The notes: generated from the letters alone by a model not told the origin. A DNA stretch of 32,658 bases from Candidatus Staskawiczbacteria bacterium (GCA_903854535.1 CAINWR010000003.1:1-32658), one strand, 5' to 3'; shown: positions 1 through 10,869, counted from the stretch's first letter. Numbers and translations: made by a program.

Positions 1-25
1 AATAATTATTATTAAAAACAAAAAA

Positions 26-316
26 ATGAATATAAAACCATTATCAGATCATATTTTAATTGAGCCTATAAAAGAAGAAGAAAAAACAAAAGGGGGGATT
101 TTCCTGCCTGAAACAGCTAACAAAGAAAAATCAGAAACAGGAAAGATTCTAGCTATAGGTCCTGGTAAGAAAACAGATGATGGAAAAATTATTCCTTTGT
201 CTGTAAAGCCTGGAGATAAAGTTTTGTTTTCAAAATATGGGCCTTCGGAAATTAAAGTAGAAGATAAAGAATATTTAATAGCAACAGAATCAGATATTTT
301 AGCAATAATTGAATAA
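26..316 (+). CDS. groES: co-chaperonin GroES (Hsp10)
   Basis: This 96-residue protein is full length for GroES, the heptameric lid that closes the GroEL folding cage in the cytosol. It opens with a typical beta-strand core (IKPLSDHILIEP), followed by the mobile-loop region (KGGIFLPE, about residues 22-29) that contacts GroEL. It ends with the usual strand leading to DILAI. The ATG follows an A-rich stretch with no recognisable SD. Only 25 bases lie upstream in the window, so any promoter or CIRCE-type operator cannot be judged. groEL follows on the same strand, as expected for the chaperonin operon, but the gap holds an unusual 138-bp structured repeat. The identification is secure. Confidence 0.97.
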   Translation: MNIKPLSDHILIEPIKEEEKTKGGIFLPETANKEKSETGKILAIGPGKKTDDGKIIPLSVKPGDKVLFSKYGPSEIKVEDKEYLIATESDILAIIE

Positions 317-322
317 ATCAAG

Positions 323-2104
<1,782 letters not shown>

Positions 2105-2110
2105 TATCTA

Positions 2111-2141
2111 AAAAATTCGCTAATAAAGCGAATTTTTTTTT
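2111..2141 (+). terminator. intrinsic terminator after groEL
   Basis: A stem AAATTCGCT / AGCGAATTT with loop aataa is followed by an unbroken run of T. It sits 7 bases after the groEL stop and closes the chaperonin operon. Confidence 0.9.
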
Positions 2142-2191
2142 GCAAGAAATAGTTGTGAATAAGATTGCTTTTATTTTTTATTTATTAAGGT

Positions 2192-2197
2192 TATAAT
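2192..2197 (+). promoter_or_regulatory. -10 box of ABC-transporter operon
   Basis: A perfect TATAAT lies 11 bases before the ATG at 2209, which puts the predicted start of transcription only about 5 bases upstream of the start codon. No good -35 is seen (TTTTAT at 17 bp is the best). The short leader cannot hold an SD. Confidence 0.55.
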
Positions 2198-2208
2198 TAA
2201 TAAATATA

Positions 2209-3519
2209 ATGTCTGAAGAAAAAAGTATAATAAAATTAGAGAATATTGAATTCTATTACAACAAAGGTTTGCCCAATGAGCTTCATGCTCTTACGGATAT
2301 CAATATTGATATAAAGCAAGGAGAATTTGCAAGTTTTTTTGGTTCTTCTGGCTGTGGTAAATCTACAATGTTATATATGATTTCTGGTATAGATAAACCA
2401 GAAAGTGGAAAAGTTTTTTTTAATGGTTATGATGTGTCGCAATTTTCTCCTAAAGAAATTGCTGTTTATAGGCAAATGGGTGTTGGATTAATATTTCAAA
2501 ATTTTAATCTTATTCCAACTTTATCTGTGCTTGATAATGTAGCTTTGCCAATGACTTTCTTAGGATTGTCAAATTCAAAAAGGCGAGAGAGAGCTATGGA
2601 GATTTTAGATTATATGGGTATTAAGCATCTTGCCAAGAGATTGCCTTATGAATTATCTGGCGGTCAACAACAAAGAGTTGGTATAGCTAGATCTCTAGCT
2701 AATGATCCACCTTTAATATTAGCTGATGAACCTACTGGCAATTTAGATTCTGCAAATGCTGTAAAAACAATGGAGCTTTTGAGGGATTTAAGTAAGAATA
2801 AAGGCAAAACAATAATATTAGTAACTCACGAGGCTTGGTGTTTAAAATATGTTGATAAGATTTTTTATGTGAAAGATGGAATGGTGACAAAATCTGAATC
2901 AGTAGAGCCACAGGATCTATCTTTAATTGGAGAAAGCAAAATCATAGAAGGCAGGATGCAAGGCGCACATGCTAATAAAAATAATTTTGAAGTTGTAACT
3001 GAATATATATCAACATTCTTTTTTAGAGGGTATTCGAATGAGGAGGTGAAGAGGTCAAAAGAAATTATTGTTAAAAGGATTTCTGGAGCAATTAGTAAAG
3101 ATGATTTTTTCAATGAACTTGATAAACCATTTAAAGATGGTGGGTTGGGTCTTTGGAAGCAGAAAGCAAAAAATATTGTTAGTGCTGTAGAGGAAATTAT
3201 AAATGAAAGCATGGATATATCAACTATATATAAAAGTTTGCAAAAATATCCAGGAATGCCCCTTAAAGATGAATTTAGTGATGTGCGCAAATATCTTTTA
3301 GAAATTTATAAAGGCAGAACATCTGATTTTATTTTAGATTCTTTTGATGAATGTGTGCAAGAGCGTGTAAGGAGTATAATAACAAGAGATAATTTTGTGA
3401 AAGCATTATCTTTACCTAAAAGTGTGGGTGGTCTAGGTTTTTCATATTCAACTGCTTTAAAAATTTCTGATAGATTAGAAGTTTTGCTTTCAGCAAATTT
3501 ATCTCAAGCAACAATATAA
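2209..3519 (+). CDS. ABC transporter ATPase, MacB/LolD type, with duplicated C-terminal extension
   Basis: This is the ATP-hydrolysing subunit of a MacB/LolCDE/FtsEX-type transporter. The ATPase domain spans residues 1 to about 230. It has Walker A GSSGCGKST (45-53), the signature LSGGQQQR (about 149), Walker B LILADEPTG (about 167) and the H-loop THE (about 206), so it should be active. LolD/MacB ATPase domains normally end here. This protein continues for about 200 residues with two similar units, RISGAISKDDFFNEL..GGLGL (about 285-330) and RSIITRDNFVKAL..GGLGF (about 385-430), which I do not recognise. The permease starts 8 bases after the stop. The likely role is a mechanotransmission or export complex at the cytoplasmic membrane, with unknown substrate. 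Confidence 0.9.
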   Translation: MSEEKSIIKLENIEFYYNKGLPNELHALTDINIDIKQGEFASFFGSSGCGKSTMLYMISGIDKPESGKVFFNGYDVSQFSPKEIAVYRQMGVGLIFQNFNLIPTLSVLDNVALPMTFLGLSNSKRRERAMEILDYMGIKHLAKRLPYELSGGQQQRVGIARSLANDPPLILADEPTGNLDSANAVKTMELLRDLSKNKGKTIILVTHEAWCLKYVDKIFYVKDGMVTKSESVEPQDLSLIGESKIIEGRMQGAHANKNNFEVVTEYISTFFFRGYSNEEVKRSKEIIVKRISGAISKDDFFNELDKPFKDGGLGLWKQKAKNIVSAVEEIINESMDISTIYKSLQKYPGMPLKDEFSDVRKYLLEIYKGRTSDFILDSFDECVQERVRSIITRDNFVKALSLPKSVGGLGFSYSTALKISDRLEVLLSANLSQATI

Positions 3520-3527
3520 CAAATAAA

Positions 3528-4772
3528 ATGGAAAATAATAATCAAAGAAATAATTTAAATCCAAAAACAGAAAGAGCTCGTAATTTGAGGTTAAGAGACT
3601 TTATTAAGCTTTCTGTGCGTGCGTTTCGCGTAAGGCCAATGAGAACTTTTTTAACTGTTTTGGGAATGTCTGTGGGGATTGGTACTGTATTTTTTTTGAT
3701 TTCTCTTGGGTATGGTCTTCAATATATTTTGCTTGGCAAATTAGCTCCAACTGAAGATTCTTTAATAAGTTTACAAGCATCTTATCCTGAGGAAGGTATA
3801 GTTATATCTCAAGATATAATAAATCAAATTAGTAGGATTAATGGAGTAGAGGAAGTTAGTCCTGTATATCAAGATGGAGGTGAAATAAATTATAATGGTT
3901 TTACTGGAGATATTATTATAAAGATAATTGATGATAAATATAATAGACTTTCTGGTTTTGTGCCAAATTATTATAATAAAAATAATAATGATTTAAATAA
4001 AGGTATTATAATTTCCAATACAGCCTTAAGGCTAATTGGTTTAGATGAAAATGAGAGTTCTTTGGGCAAGGAAATAGAAATTAAAACTATTTATTATAAA
4101 GATGGAAAAGAGAATATATCTTCTACAGCAAGACCTATTCCTGTAGTTGGTATAGTAGATGATGGTAGTCAATCTCCGTACATATTTATTCCTAATAACC
4201 TTATGAACAACTCTCCCGATTACTTTGGCTCAGTTTTCGTAAAAGCTAAAGATGATAATTCTCTTGAGGCATTGAGATCTGAATTAATAAATAAAGGTTT
4301 TATAATTTCTGCTAGAGTTGACACTGTAAGGCAAGCAAAAAAGATTACAGACGTGATAACAACTGTCCTTGGGATTTTTGGAGTAGCTGCTTTAATTGTA
4401 TCTTCAATAGGTATGTTTAATACGATGTTAATTAGTTTTATGGAGAGAATATTTGAAGTGGGGATTATGAAATCTATTGGAGCTACAAGAATAGATATTT
4501 TAGGGCTTTTTCTTATGGAGTCTTTTATAATGGGTTTGTTGGGAGGAGTTGGTGGTATTGCCATGGGTTTGATTGGAGGATTTTTGGTAAATGCTGGTAT
4601 GAATTTTTTAGCAAGTTATTTGGGTGGAAATCCTATTAATTTATTTATTTATTCTAGCAAGTTTATGATTTTTATAATTTTACTTTCAGGAGTTGTTGGT
4701 TTGCTTTCTGGATATTGGCCAGCTAGAAGAGCAGCTAAGCTTTCAGCTCGTGAAGCGTTTTTACGCAAATGA
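3528..4772 (+). CDS. ABC transporter permease, MacB/FtsX type
   Basis: This 414-residue permease has the MacB/LolC fold. A cytoplasmic N-terminus leads into a first membrane helix at about residues 42-65 (VLGMSVGIGTVFFLISL). An extracytoplasmic domain of about 200 residues follows. Three C-terminal helices lie at about 280-300, 325-355 and 385-405, with the typical ME..FEVGIMKSIGATRIDI segment between helices 2 and 3. It pairs with the ATPase just upstream and overlaps the next gene by the four bases ATGA, which suggests translational coupling. No dedicated periplasmic adaptor or outer-membrane partner is nearby, so the complex probably works mechanically or exports across a single membrane. 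Confidence 0.9.
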   Translation: MENNNQRNNLNPKTERARNLRLRDFIKLSVRAFRVRPMRTFLTVLGMSVGIGTVFFLISLGYGLQYILLGKLAPTEDSLISLQASYPEEGIVISQDIINQISRINGVEEVSPVYQDGGEINYNGFTGDIIIKIIDDKYNRLSGFVPNYYNKNNNDLNKGIIISNTALRLIGLDENESSLGKEIEIKTIYYKDGKENISSTARPIPVVGIVDDGSQSPYIFIPNNLMNNSPDYFGSVFVKAKDDNSLEALRSELINKGFIISARVDTVRQAKKITDVITTVLGIFGVAALIVSSIGMFNTMLISFMERIFEVGIMKSIGATRIDILGLFLMESFIMGLLGGVGGIAMGLIGGFLVNAGMNFLASYLGGNPINLFIYSSKFMIFIILLSGVVGLLSGYWPARRAAKLSAREAFLRK

Positions 4773-5269
4773 AGACAGATGATATTAATAATAAAAAAGC
4801 AATGAAAATATTAGCCATGGAAACTGATGATTTTTTTAAGATTTTTCTTCGAGATTCTTTTTTAGTATTTGCAAATAAAGAAACTTCTTTTACTTTTGCA
4901 TCAAATATAAAAGATTTTTTTAAAGCTCTTGAAAATAATTTATTAGAAAAACCAGATATAATTTTTTTATGTTTATCTGCTCCACTTGATGATGGAGGTA
5001 AAATAAAAATGCTGTCTGGATTTGAGGTGTTGAAAAGTTTGAAGAGTAGTGATAATTATAAAAATATACCAGTTGTTATATTTTCAAAATATAATGAAAA
5101 TAGTTTAAAGAGAAAAGCTAAAAAATTGGGAGCTAGTCAATATTTAGTTAAGGGGGAGTGTATGCCTAGAGATATTACTAATGCTGTAGAGAATATGGGT
5201 AATATGGGTGAAGTTGATTTCTTAGAAAAAAGGGAAAGTTTTTTCCAAAAGATTTTCAAGTGGAAATAA
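4769..5269 (+). CDS. degenerate response-regulator receiver protein
   Basis: This 166-residue protein has the alpha/beta alternation of a CheY-type receiver domain. The first strand is KILAMETDD, the third strand PDIIFLCLSAP, a Ser follows the fourth strand (VVIFSKY), and the conserved Lys is in QYLVKGE. The residue in the phosphoacceptor position is Cys68 (FLCLSAP), where family members have Asp. It therefore should not be phosphorylated in the normal way and looks like a pseudo-receiver. There is no output domain, only a short basic C-terminus (FFQKIFKWK) that could touch the membrane. It overlaps the permease stop by ATGA, so it is probably a protein-protein adaptor for the ABC transporter. 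The receiver fold is fairly sure and its role is inferred. Confidence 0.72.
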   Translation: MKTDDINNKKAMKILAMETDDFFKIFLRDSFLVFANKETSFTFASNIKDFFKALENNLLEKPDIIFLCLSAPLDDGGKIKMLSGFEVLKSLKSSDNYKNIPVVIFSKYNENSLKRKAKKLGASQYLVKGECMPRDITNAVENMGNMGEVDFLEKRESFFQKIFKWK

Positions 5270-5287
5270 ATAGTTATTAAATATATT

Positions 5288-6241
5288 ATGAATAAAAAAA
5301 TTTCTTGTATTTTATTTTTATTTTTTCTGATTATTTTTTCCCCAGTATTTGGGCACGCTGCTACTTTGTATTGGGTAGGTGATGATGGGGCAAATATGAA
5401 TGTGGCAAGTAATTGGAAAATTTCCAATCCATCAAGTTGTGGTGGTGGTGATTCTGGATCTGCTCCAACCAACGCCGACACTATTATATTTGATGCAGAT
5501 TGTGATAATGGAGCTACTTTTAATGCTAATATAACAGCTAGTACTGGAAGTATGATAATTTCATCTGGTTATACTGGTACAATCACAGGAAATAATAGTA
5601 TTACATATGCAAATCCCATAACTCTTGAGGATAATATGCTGATTAATGTTGTTTCATCTAATACTTTTATTTTATCTGGAATTATTAATGATAATGCAAG
5701 TAGTTATTCAATTTCTAAAATTGGAATTGGTAATTTGAGATTAGCTGGTAATAATACTTTTGATGGAGGTGTTAATATTAAAGCTGGTTCAATGGCAATA
5801 TATACAAGTGCAAATGCAGCAGGGACTGGTAGTATAACAATAGGAGATACTTCAGGAAGCGAGAGCGCCACGTTAATTGGCGGTGTAGGCGTGTCGATTG
5901 CTAATAATATTATAGTGCCATCTGGCAGTAGCGGAACATTGACTTTGGGTAATGGGCAAACAAACCAAACCCCTACTTTTTCAGGAACCATAAATTTAAG
6001 TAATAATTTAGTTATATCTACGGGAAGTACTACAACTGGTGCTAAAACTGTAACTGTTGGGAGTTCGATTATTGGAACTGGTAATTTAATTATTAATAAT
6101 GATGGAGCTGGTGCCCTGCTTATATCAAAAAATACTGGAGATGGTATTAATATGGTAGGATCTATTACTAATTCTGGAGCTGGTATTGGGTCTGTGAATA
6201 TTTCAGGTATTGTTGGATCTAATATTACAAGTATTGTTTAA
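5288..6241 (+). CDS. N-terminal part of giant secreted repeat protein, ended by in-frame TAA
   Basis: The first 317 residues of a surface protein begin with a clear signal peptide (MNKKISCILFLFFLIIF...GHAA). A YWVGDDGANMNVASNW module comes next, then Ser/Thr/Asn/Gly-rich beta-helix-like repeats similar to autotransporter passenger segments. Translation stops at TAA 6239-6241, but the same frame stays open to 10675. The residues right after the stop (NSSTSVLTLSNASNTF) continue the repeat pattern without a break. A single C-to-T change from a CAA (Gln) codon would explain the stop. It lies downstream of the ABC/pseudo-receiver genes with an 18-bp gap, possibly in the same operon. Read literally, this is a secreted fragment without an anchor. 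Confidence 0.8.
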   Translation: MNKKISCILFLFFLIIFSPVFGHAATLYWVGDDGANMNVASNWKISNPSSCGGGDSGSAPTNADTIIFDADCDNGATFNANITASTGSMIISSGYTGTITGNNSITYANPITLEDNMLINVVSSNTFILSGIINDNASSYSISKIGIGNLRLAGNNTFDGGVNIKAGSMAIYTSANAAGTGSITIGDTSGSESATLIGGVGVSIANNIIVPSGSSGTLTLGNGQTNQTPTFSGTINLSNNLVISTGSTTTGAKTVTVGSSIIGTGNLIINNDGAGALLISKNTGDGINMVGSITNSGAGIGSVNISGIVGSNITSIV

Positions 6242-6301
6242 AATTCAAGCACAAGCGTACTTACTCTTTCAAATGCTAGCAATACTTTTATTGGTGATGT
6301 G

Positions 6302-9300
6302 ATGGTTTCTAACGGGGCTTTAAATATAACTCAAAATAATACCTTTGATGTACTTACAATTGCTGGTGACACAACTACAACAATTACTAATAATAAAACA
6401 ATTAATTTAAGTAATTTAATTTCAACTGGCACAGCTGGTCATTTAGCAATAATACAATCTAGTTTAGCTGGATCAAATTTTATTTTTAGCACTTTATCTT
6501 TTGGCATAGCAACAGATTATCTTAGTATAAAAGATTCTAATCCTGCGCAGACTAATACTTGGTATGCTGGAACTAATTCTCAGCAAATTAGTAATACTGG
6601 AAATTGGTTGTTTGCAAATCCCCCAAATAGATATTGGGTAGGTGGCACTGGCGGTTGGTCAGATGCTACAAATCACTGGGCAGTATTTTCTAATGGTACG
6701 CCAAATGCATCTTATGCGCCAAATGCATCAACTCCAGTTTATCTTGATTCAAATTCTTGTACATCATCTTGTACAATAACACTTGGAGCAAATGTAGAAG
6801 CAAGTTCTTTTAGCTTAAATAATTCTAATGCAGTTATTTCTGGTTCTTATAATATTAGCATATCTGGCAATTTTATAAACACAGCAGGAACAATTTCTGA
6901 GCCTACTGTTATTTTGTCTGGTGTCACTCCTACTGTAAATTGTAATTCTACAATAAATAATATTACTTTTACTGCTCCACAAACAGCTACATTCACAAGT
7001 GGGCAAACTTGCACTATAAATGGAAACTTTACTGCTGTGGGGTCTGCAGGAAATTTAATTACAATACAATCTAATTCTCCTGGTAATGCTTTTACTTTAT
7101 CTAAGCCATCGGGTACTGTTTCTGTAAGTTATTGTTCTATAAAAGATTCTCATGCACAAGGTGGAGCAGTATGGTCAGCTCCAACTAGAAATATGAATAT
7201 TGATGTTTCAGGAAATTTGGGTTGGATTTTTAATTCTGCTCCTGAATTTGATGTATCTTTTGGTGCAAATGGTATTTTAGTGTCTCAACTTTCAGATACT
7301 GGTGATGCGCATTTTGGTTGGGCAAAAATTCAGTATAAAACATATGATATTGATACTTTTGATGGTTTGCCCCAAAATCAAGGATATATTACTCCATCTT
7401 TTTGGTACAAAAATGGTGACAATTGGACAAGTATTTCATCTCAATATTTAGCTTCTGGAGATCTTGATAGAAAAGTAGTTGGCGCAACTGCAGAGGGAGC
7501 AAATATTTATACAGCTTATTGGGACGTAAAATCACATATTCCAGAAAATTATTCTACTTCAATACAAATTAGAGTTGGATCAGATGATGGTGAATCTTCT
7601 AATCATCTAGGAACATCAGATAGTGCAAATTTTACTTTAGATACTAAAGCTCCTGTAATTGCAACTAAAACTTTAGATGCTAATTTAGATTTGCTAACAA
7701 TTTCTGCAACTGACAATAATAATTTGTATTACAGGGTTTCTAATACAGAATTAGCTGTAGATGGCACAGGTGAACCTTCTTTTGTAAGCGTGGGAGCTGC
7801 TATTCTATCTGATGATATTCCTATAAATGTATCAACAGCAATTCCTACAGCTTATTTTCAAATTAAGGATTCTTTTGGTAATTTGCTATCTATTACAGTA
7901 ATTGGGCCAAGTATTATAAATAATTTTGTTTTAAAAGATGCATCTAATGTTAGTGCTGGAGATTATAGAGAATTTATGTCTTGGTCTGCTTATGTGGATG
8001 CAGTTGGTTCAAATTTTGCAAGTTATAAAATCTATAAAGCAAGTGGAAATCCATTATCTGATTATTCTTTACTAACTACAATAGGATCCAAAACAACCAA
8101 TTATTATACAGATACTGCTGTTACAGCTTCTACTCCATATTCTTATAAAGTAAAAGTTCTTGATACAGATGGTGATAGTTCTTCTTTTACTGTACCAATA
8201 GATGATGATGCTCCAGATGGACAAGGAGGTAATGATGTGACAGCTCCAATTATTAGTTCAGTTGCAGTTGCTAAAGTTTATGCAACTTGGGCGAGAATTA
8301 CTTGGACAACTGATGAGCCTGCTACATCTGTGGTAAATTATGGAGATCAAGTTAAAATAGTTGATACTTATACTACCTCTCATGAAGTTGTGCTTACAGG
8401 ATTGACTCCAGAAACAGAATATAATTTCTCAGTGCAATCAACAGATATTTCATCAAATAGCACAACAGATGATAATAATTCAATTAATTATAGTTTTACA
8501 ACAGTTGCTGGTACAGTTATCTCTGATGTTGTAGTAAAATCTGTTTCCGATGTTTCTGCAACTATTGTTTGGAATACTTCAACTCAAACTAATTCCCATA
8601 TTGTTTTTGCTTCTAGTGCTTCTTTGCTTGATACAAAAATTGCTACAGAAGTTTTGGCTGTTGGTAATAATAACAGGTTTTTTGCAAGCCTTTTTGATGC
8701 TGTTGATAAATATTTTTTAGGATTTTTCAAAATGATTTGGGCTTGGATTGAGAATTTAATGTCAGTTTTTGCAGAGGAATCAGAAGCTCAAGATGTTGGT
8801 AATGATACAATAATTACTACAGCATCTGGATCTGGTCTTTATGCGCACGAAGTAGCTATAACAAATCTTGTTGAAAGATCAACTTATTATTTTTATGTAA
8901 AATCAACAGATGCAGATGGTAATACTGCTATAGATAGCAATGGGGGAGGTTATTATAGTTTTACTACAACTTATGATACAGTAGCTCCTGTAATTTCTTC
9001 AATAAGCACCCCTGTAATTACCCCTACAAATGTAATAATTGTATGGACAACAGATGAATTGGCAGATGGTAAGATCTCTTATGGTACAGAATCTGGTAAT
9101 TATACTAATACAACAAGCTTAGATACAGTACTAACAATAAATCACGTAGCTACTATTTCTGGTCTTGAATCTGGGAAAAAATACTATTTTATCATTCAAT
9201 CTTCAGATGCAAATAATAACACTGCAACTTCTCAGGAGCAAGAAGTTACTACAACTAACTCTGGTCAAACAAATATTTATGGAATAATAATAGGCAATAC

Positions 9301-10675
9301 TGGCGCTGGTGGAGGAGGTGGCTCAGGGAATGCTGATATATCTTTAGATACAACCCCTCCTGTTATTTCTGATATTGATGTGTTAAGCGATAATCCTTTT
9401 GGAGCTACAATTACTTTTACAACAAATGAGCCAACTATAGCATTTGTATCTTATGGTACAGATATAAATTATAGCAACACTGTAGCTGATGCTCAATATG
9501 GCAATTCTCATACTATAAAAATTAATAATTTAAAGATGGGTACAACATATCATTTATTGCCTTCAGCTCAAGATAGATCTGGCAATATAACTCAGTCTCA
9601 AGATGCTTTAATTACCACCAAATTCATTGCAGAAGCTATTAAAGAAATGGTTGTGTTTGAAGATGTATTAAAATTTCAAGAACAAATAGAGGGTTTAATA
9701 CAATCAGTTCTTCCTTCTTTAGTTCCTCCAATGGTTGCTAATGTAAAAGTTTCTGAGATCACTGAAAGTTCTGCAAAAATAACTTGGAGAACTAATGTCC
9801 CGGCTTATGAAGGAATTGATTATGCTATTAAAGAATTTTTTGATCCTAATAAAGATAAGCCATATGATCAACAAGCTAGTCAAACTGAAAATAAATCAAC
9901 AGATCACTCTTATGTGCTTGTTGGCCTACAACCATCTACTTCTTATCATTTTAGAGTGTCTTCTTATGTGCTTCCTGGTGTTATAGGTTATTCTGAAGAT
10001 GGAATTTTTGCTACAAAAGCTAGTGCTTCTAAGATTGAGGCAAGTAAAATTGGCAATACAGAATTTCAGATCCAATGGATTACTTCTTCAAAAACAAGTT
10101 CTGTTGTAGAATATACCAATACCTTAACTGGTAGAAGGCAACAACAAGAAGATAAAAATCTTGTAGAAAATCATGTAATGAAAATAGAAAATTTAAATCC
10201 TGCAACAGAATATTCTATAAGAACTTTTGGATATGATACAGATAATAATCTGTTTGAAGGTGGGAATATAAAAGTAAAAACCACAAAAGATCTTAAAGTT
10301 CCAGAAATTTCTAATATAAGAATTAATAGTGCATTATTGCCAGGACAGAGCAATCTATTACAAACAGTAATTTCTTGGACTACAAATGAGCCATCTACTT
10401 CCCAAGTTTATTATGATGAAGGTGTAAGCAAGGGGGAGGATTTAGCAAAGAGCGTTAAGCAAGAAGGGCTTACAATGGAACATATTTTGATAGTACCTTC
10501 ACTTAAACCTTCTACTGTCTATCGTTTTAGAATTATATCTGTAGATCAAGCTGGCAATACAGCTAGATCTCCTGTAAAAACTGTTTTGACTCCAGAAAAA
10601 GGAGAGAACGTAATAGATATTATTATCAAGAATTTGCAAGAATCATTTGGCTTTCTTAAAAATTTGAGCAAATAA
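6302..10675 (+). CDS. C-terminal part of giant surface protein with Fn3 repeats
   Basis: This is the same reading frame as 5288-6241, separated only by the TAA. The first usable ATG (6302) has no SD and no signal peptide, so this is most simply the rest of an interrupted gene of about 1795 codons. It has more beta-helix-like sequence, then a second YWVGGTGGWSDATNHW module near 6632. Seven fibronectin-III or purple-acid-phosphatase-N-like domains follow, starting near 8238, 8524, 8985, 9355, 9724, 10024 and 10297. Most carry the signature W[TR]T[ND]EP..S.V.Y. A hydrophobic insert at 8677-8780 (FFKMIWAWIENLMSVFA) interrupts the second Fn3 unit. There is no sorting signal. The likely role is adhesion or a surface layer contacting a host. 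Confidence 0.75.
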   Translation: MVSNGALNITQNNTFDVLTIAGDTTTTITNNKTINLSNLISTGTAGHLAIIQSSLAGSNFIFSTLSFGIATDYLSIKDSNPAQTNTWYAGTNSQQISNTGNWLFANPPNRYWVGGTGGWSDATNHWAVFSNGTPNASYAPNASTPVYLDSNSCTSSCTITLGANVEASSFSLNNSNAVISGSYNISISGNFINTAGTISEPTVILSGVTPTVNCNSTINNITFTAPQTATFTSGQTCTINGNFTAVGSAGNLITIQSNSPGNAFTLSKPSGTVSVSYCSIKDSHAQGGAVWSAPTRNMNIDVSGNLGWIFNSAPEFDVSFGANGILVSQLSDTGDAHFGWAKIQYKTYDIDTFDGLPQNQGYITPSFWYKNGDNWTSISSQYLASGDLDRKVVGATAEGANIYTAYWDVKSHIPENYSTSIQIRVGSDDGESSNHLGTSDSANFTLDTKAPVIATKTLDANLDLLTISATDNNNLYYRVSNTELAVDGTGEPSFVSVGAAILSDDIPINVSTAIPTAYFQIKDSFGNLLSITVIGPSIINNFVLKDASNVSAGDYREFMSWSAYVDAVGSNFASYKIYKASGNPLSDYSLLTTIGSKTTNYYTDTAVTASTPYSYKVKVLDTDGDSSSFTVPIDDDAPDGQGGNDVTAPIISSVAVAKVYATWARITWTTDEPATSVVNYGDQVKIVDTYTTSHEVVLTGLTPETEYNFSVQSTDISSNSTTDDNNSINYSFTTVAGTVISDVVVKSVSDVSATIVWNTSTQTNSHIVFASSASLLDTKIATEVLAVGNNNRFFASLFDAVDKYFLGFFKMIWAWIENLMSVFAEESEAQDVGNDTIITTASGSGLYAHEVAITNLVERSTYYFYVKSTDADGNTAIDSNGGGYYSFTTTYDTVAPVISSISTPVITPTNVIIVWTTDELADGKISYGTESGNYTNTTSLDTVLTINHVATISGLESGKKYYFIIQSSDANNNTATSQEQEVTTTNSGQTNIYGIIIGNTGAGGGGGSGNADISLDTTPPVISDIDVLSDNPFGATITFTTNEPTIAFVSYGTDINYSNTVADAQYGNSHTIKINNLKMGTTYHLLPSAQDRSGNITQSQDALITTKFIAEAIKEMVVFEDVLKFQEQIEGLIQSVLPSLVPPMVANVKVSEITESSAKITWRTNVPAYEGIDYAIKEFFDPNKDKPYDQQASQTENKSTDHSYVLVGLQPSTSYHFRVSSYVLPGVIGYSEDGIFATKASASKIEASKIGNTEFQIQWITSSKTSSVVEYTNTLTGRRQQQEDKNLVENHVMKIENLNPATEYSIRTFGYDTDNNLFEGGNIKVKTTKDLKVPEISNIRINSALLPGQSNLLQTVISWTTNEPSTSQVYYDEGVSKGEDLAKSVKQEGLTMEHILIVPSLKPSTVYRFRIISVDQAGNTARSPVKTVLTPEKGENVIDIIIKNLQESFGFLKNLSK

Positions 10676-10704
10676 AGACAAAGAGTATCGCAAAACGTTA
10701 CGAT

Positions 10705-10722
10705 GTAAGTGTCGTCCACGAC
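10705..10722. other. small GC-richer hairpin
   Basis: GTCGT-cc-ACGAC lies in the gap after the surface protein, in a GC-richer stretch (10690-10740). There is no ORF or known motif. I cannot assign a function. Confidence 0.3.
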
Positions 10723-10745
10723 TGCGGTTGGGGCTCCCTTAAAAG

Positions 10746-10771
10746 CTTGCTTGTTTTAAAGCAAGTTTTTT
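10746..10771 (+). terminator. intrinsic terminator after surface protein
   Basis: CTTGCTT / AAGCAAG with a 6-base loop, followed by TTTTTT. It closes the transcription unit that ends at 10675. Confidence 0.85.
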
Positions 10772-10792
10772 GTTAGAATAAAATAATTAGTT

Positions 10793-10866
10793 TGTAGGCA
10801 GTAGGTAGTAGCTGGTAGGGTTTTAAAATCCGTCACTATTTCCTACAAGCTACAAGCTACAAGCTA
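10793..10866. repeat. imperfect inverted repeat in leader of zinc-ribbon gene
   Basis: The left arm is built of degenerate GTAG units (TGTAGGCAGTAGGTAGTAGC). The right arm contains three head-to-tail ACAAGCT units after CCT. The arms are roughly complementary around a TTTTAAAATC centre. The repeat ends 3 bases before the ATG at 10870, so it occupies the whole leader. Confidence 0.6.
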
Positions 10867-10869
10867 AAT

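Noticed and set aside
6239-6241. Stop-codon recoding (alternative genetic code)
   Set aside because: TAA ends many intact genes here and TGA ends the permease exactly at a coupled ATGA. One interrupted gene does not support recoding.
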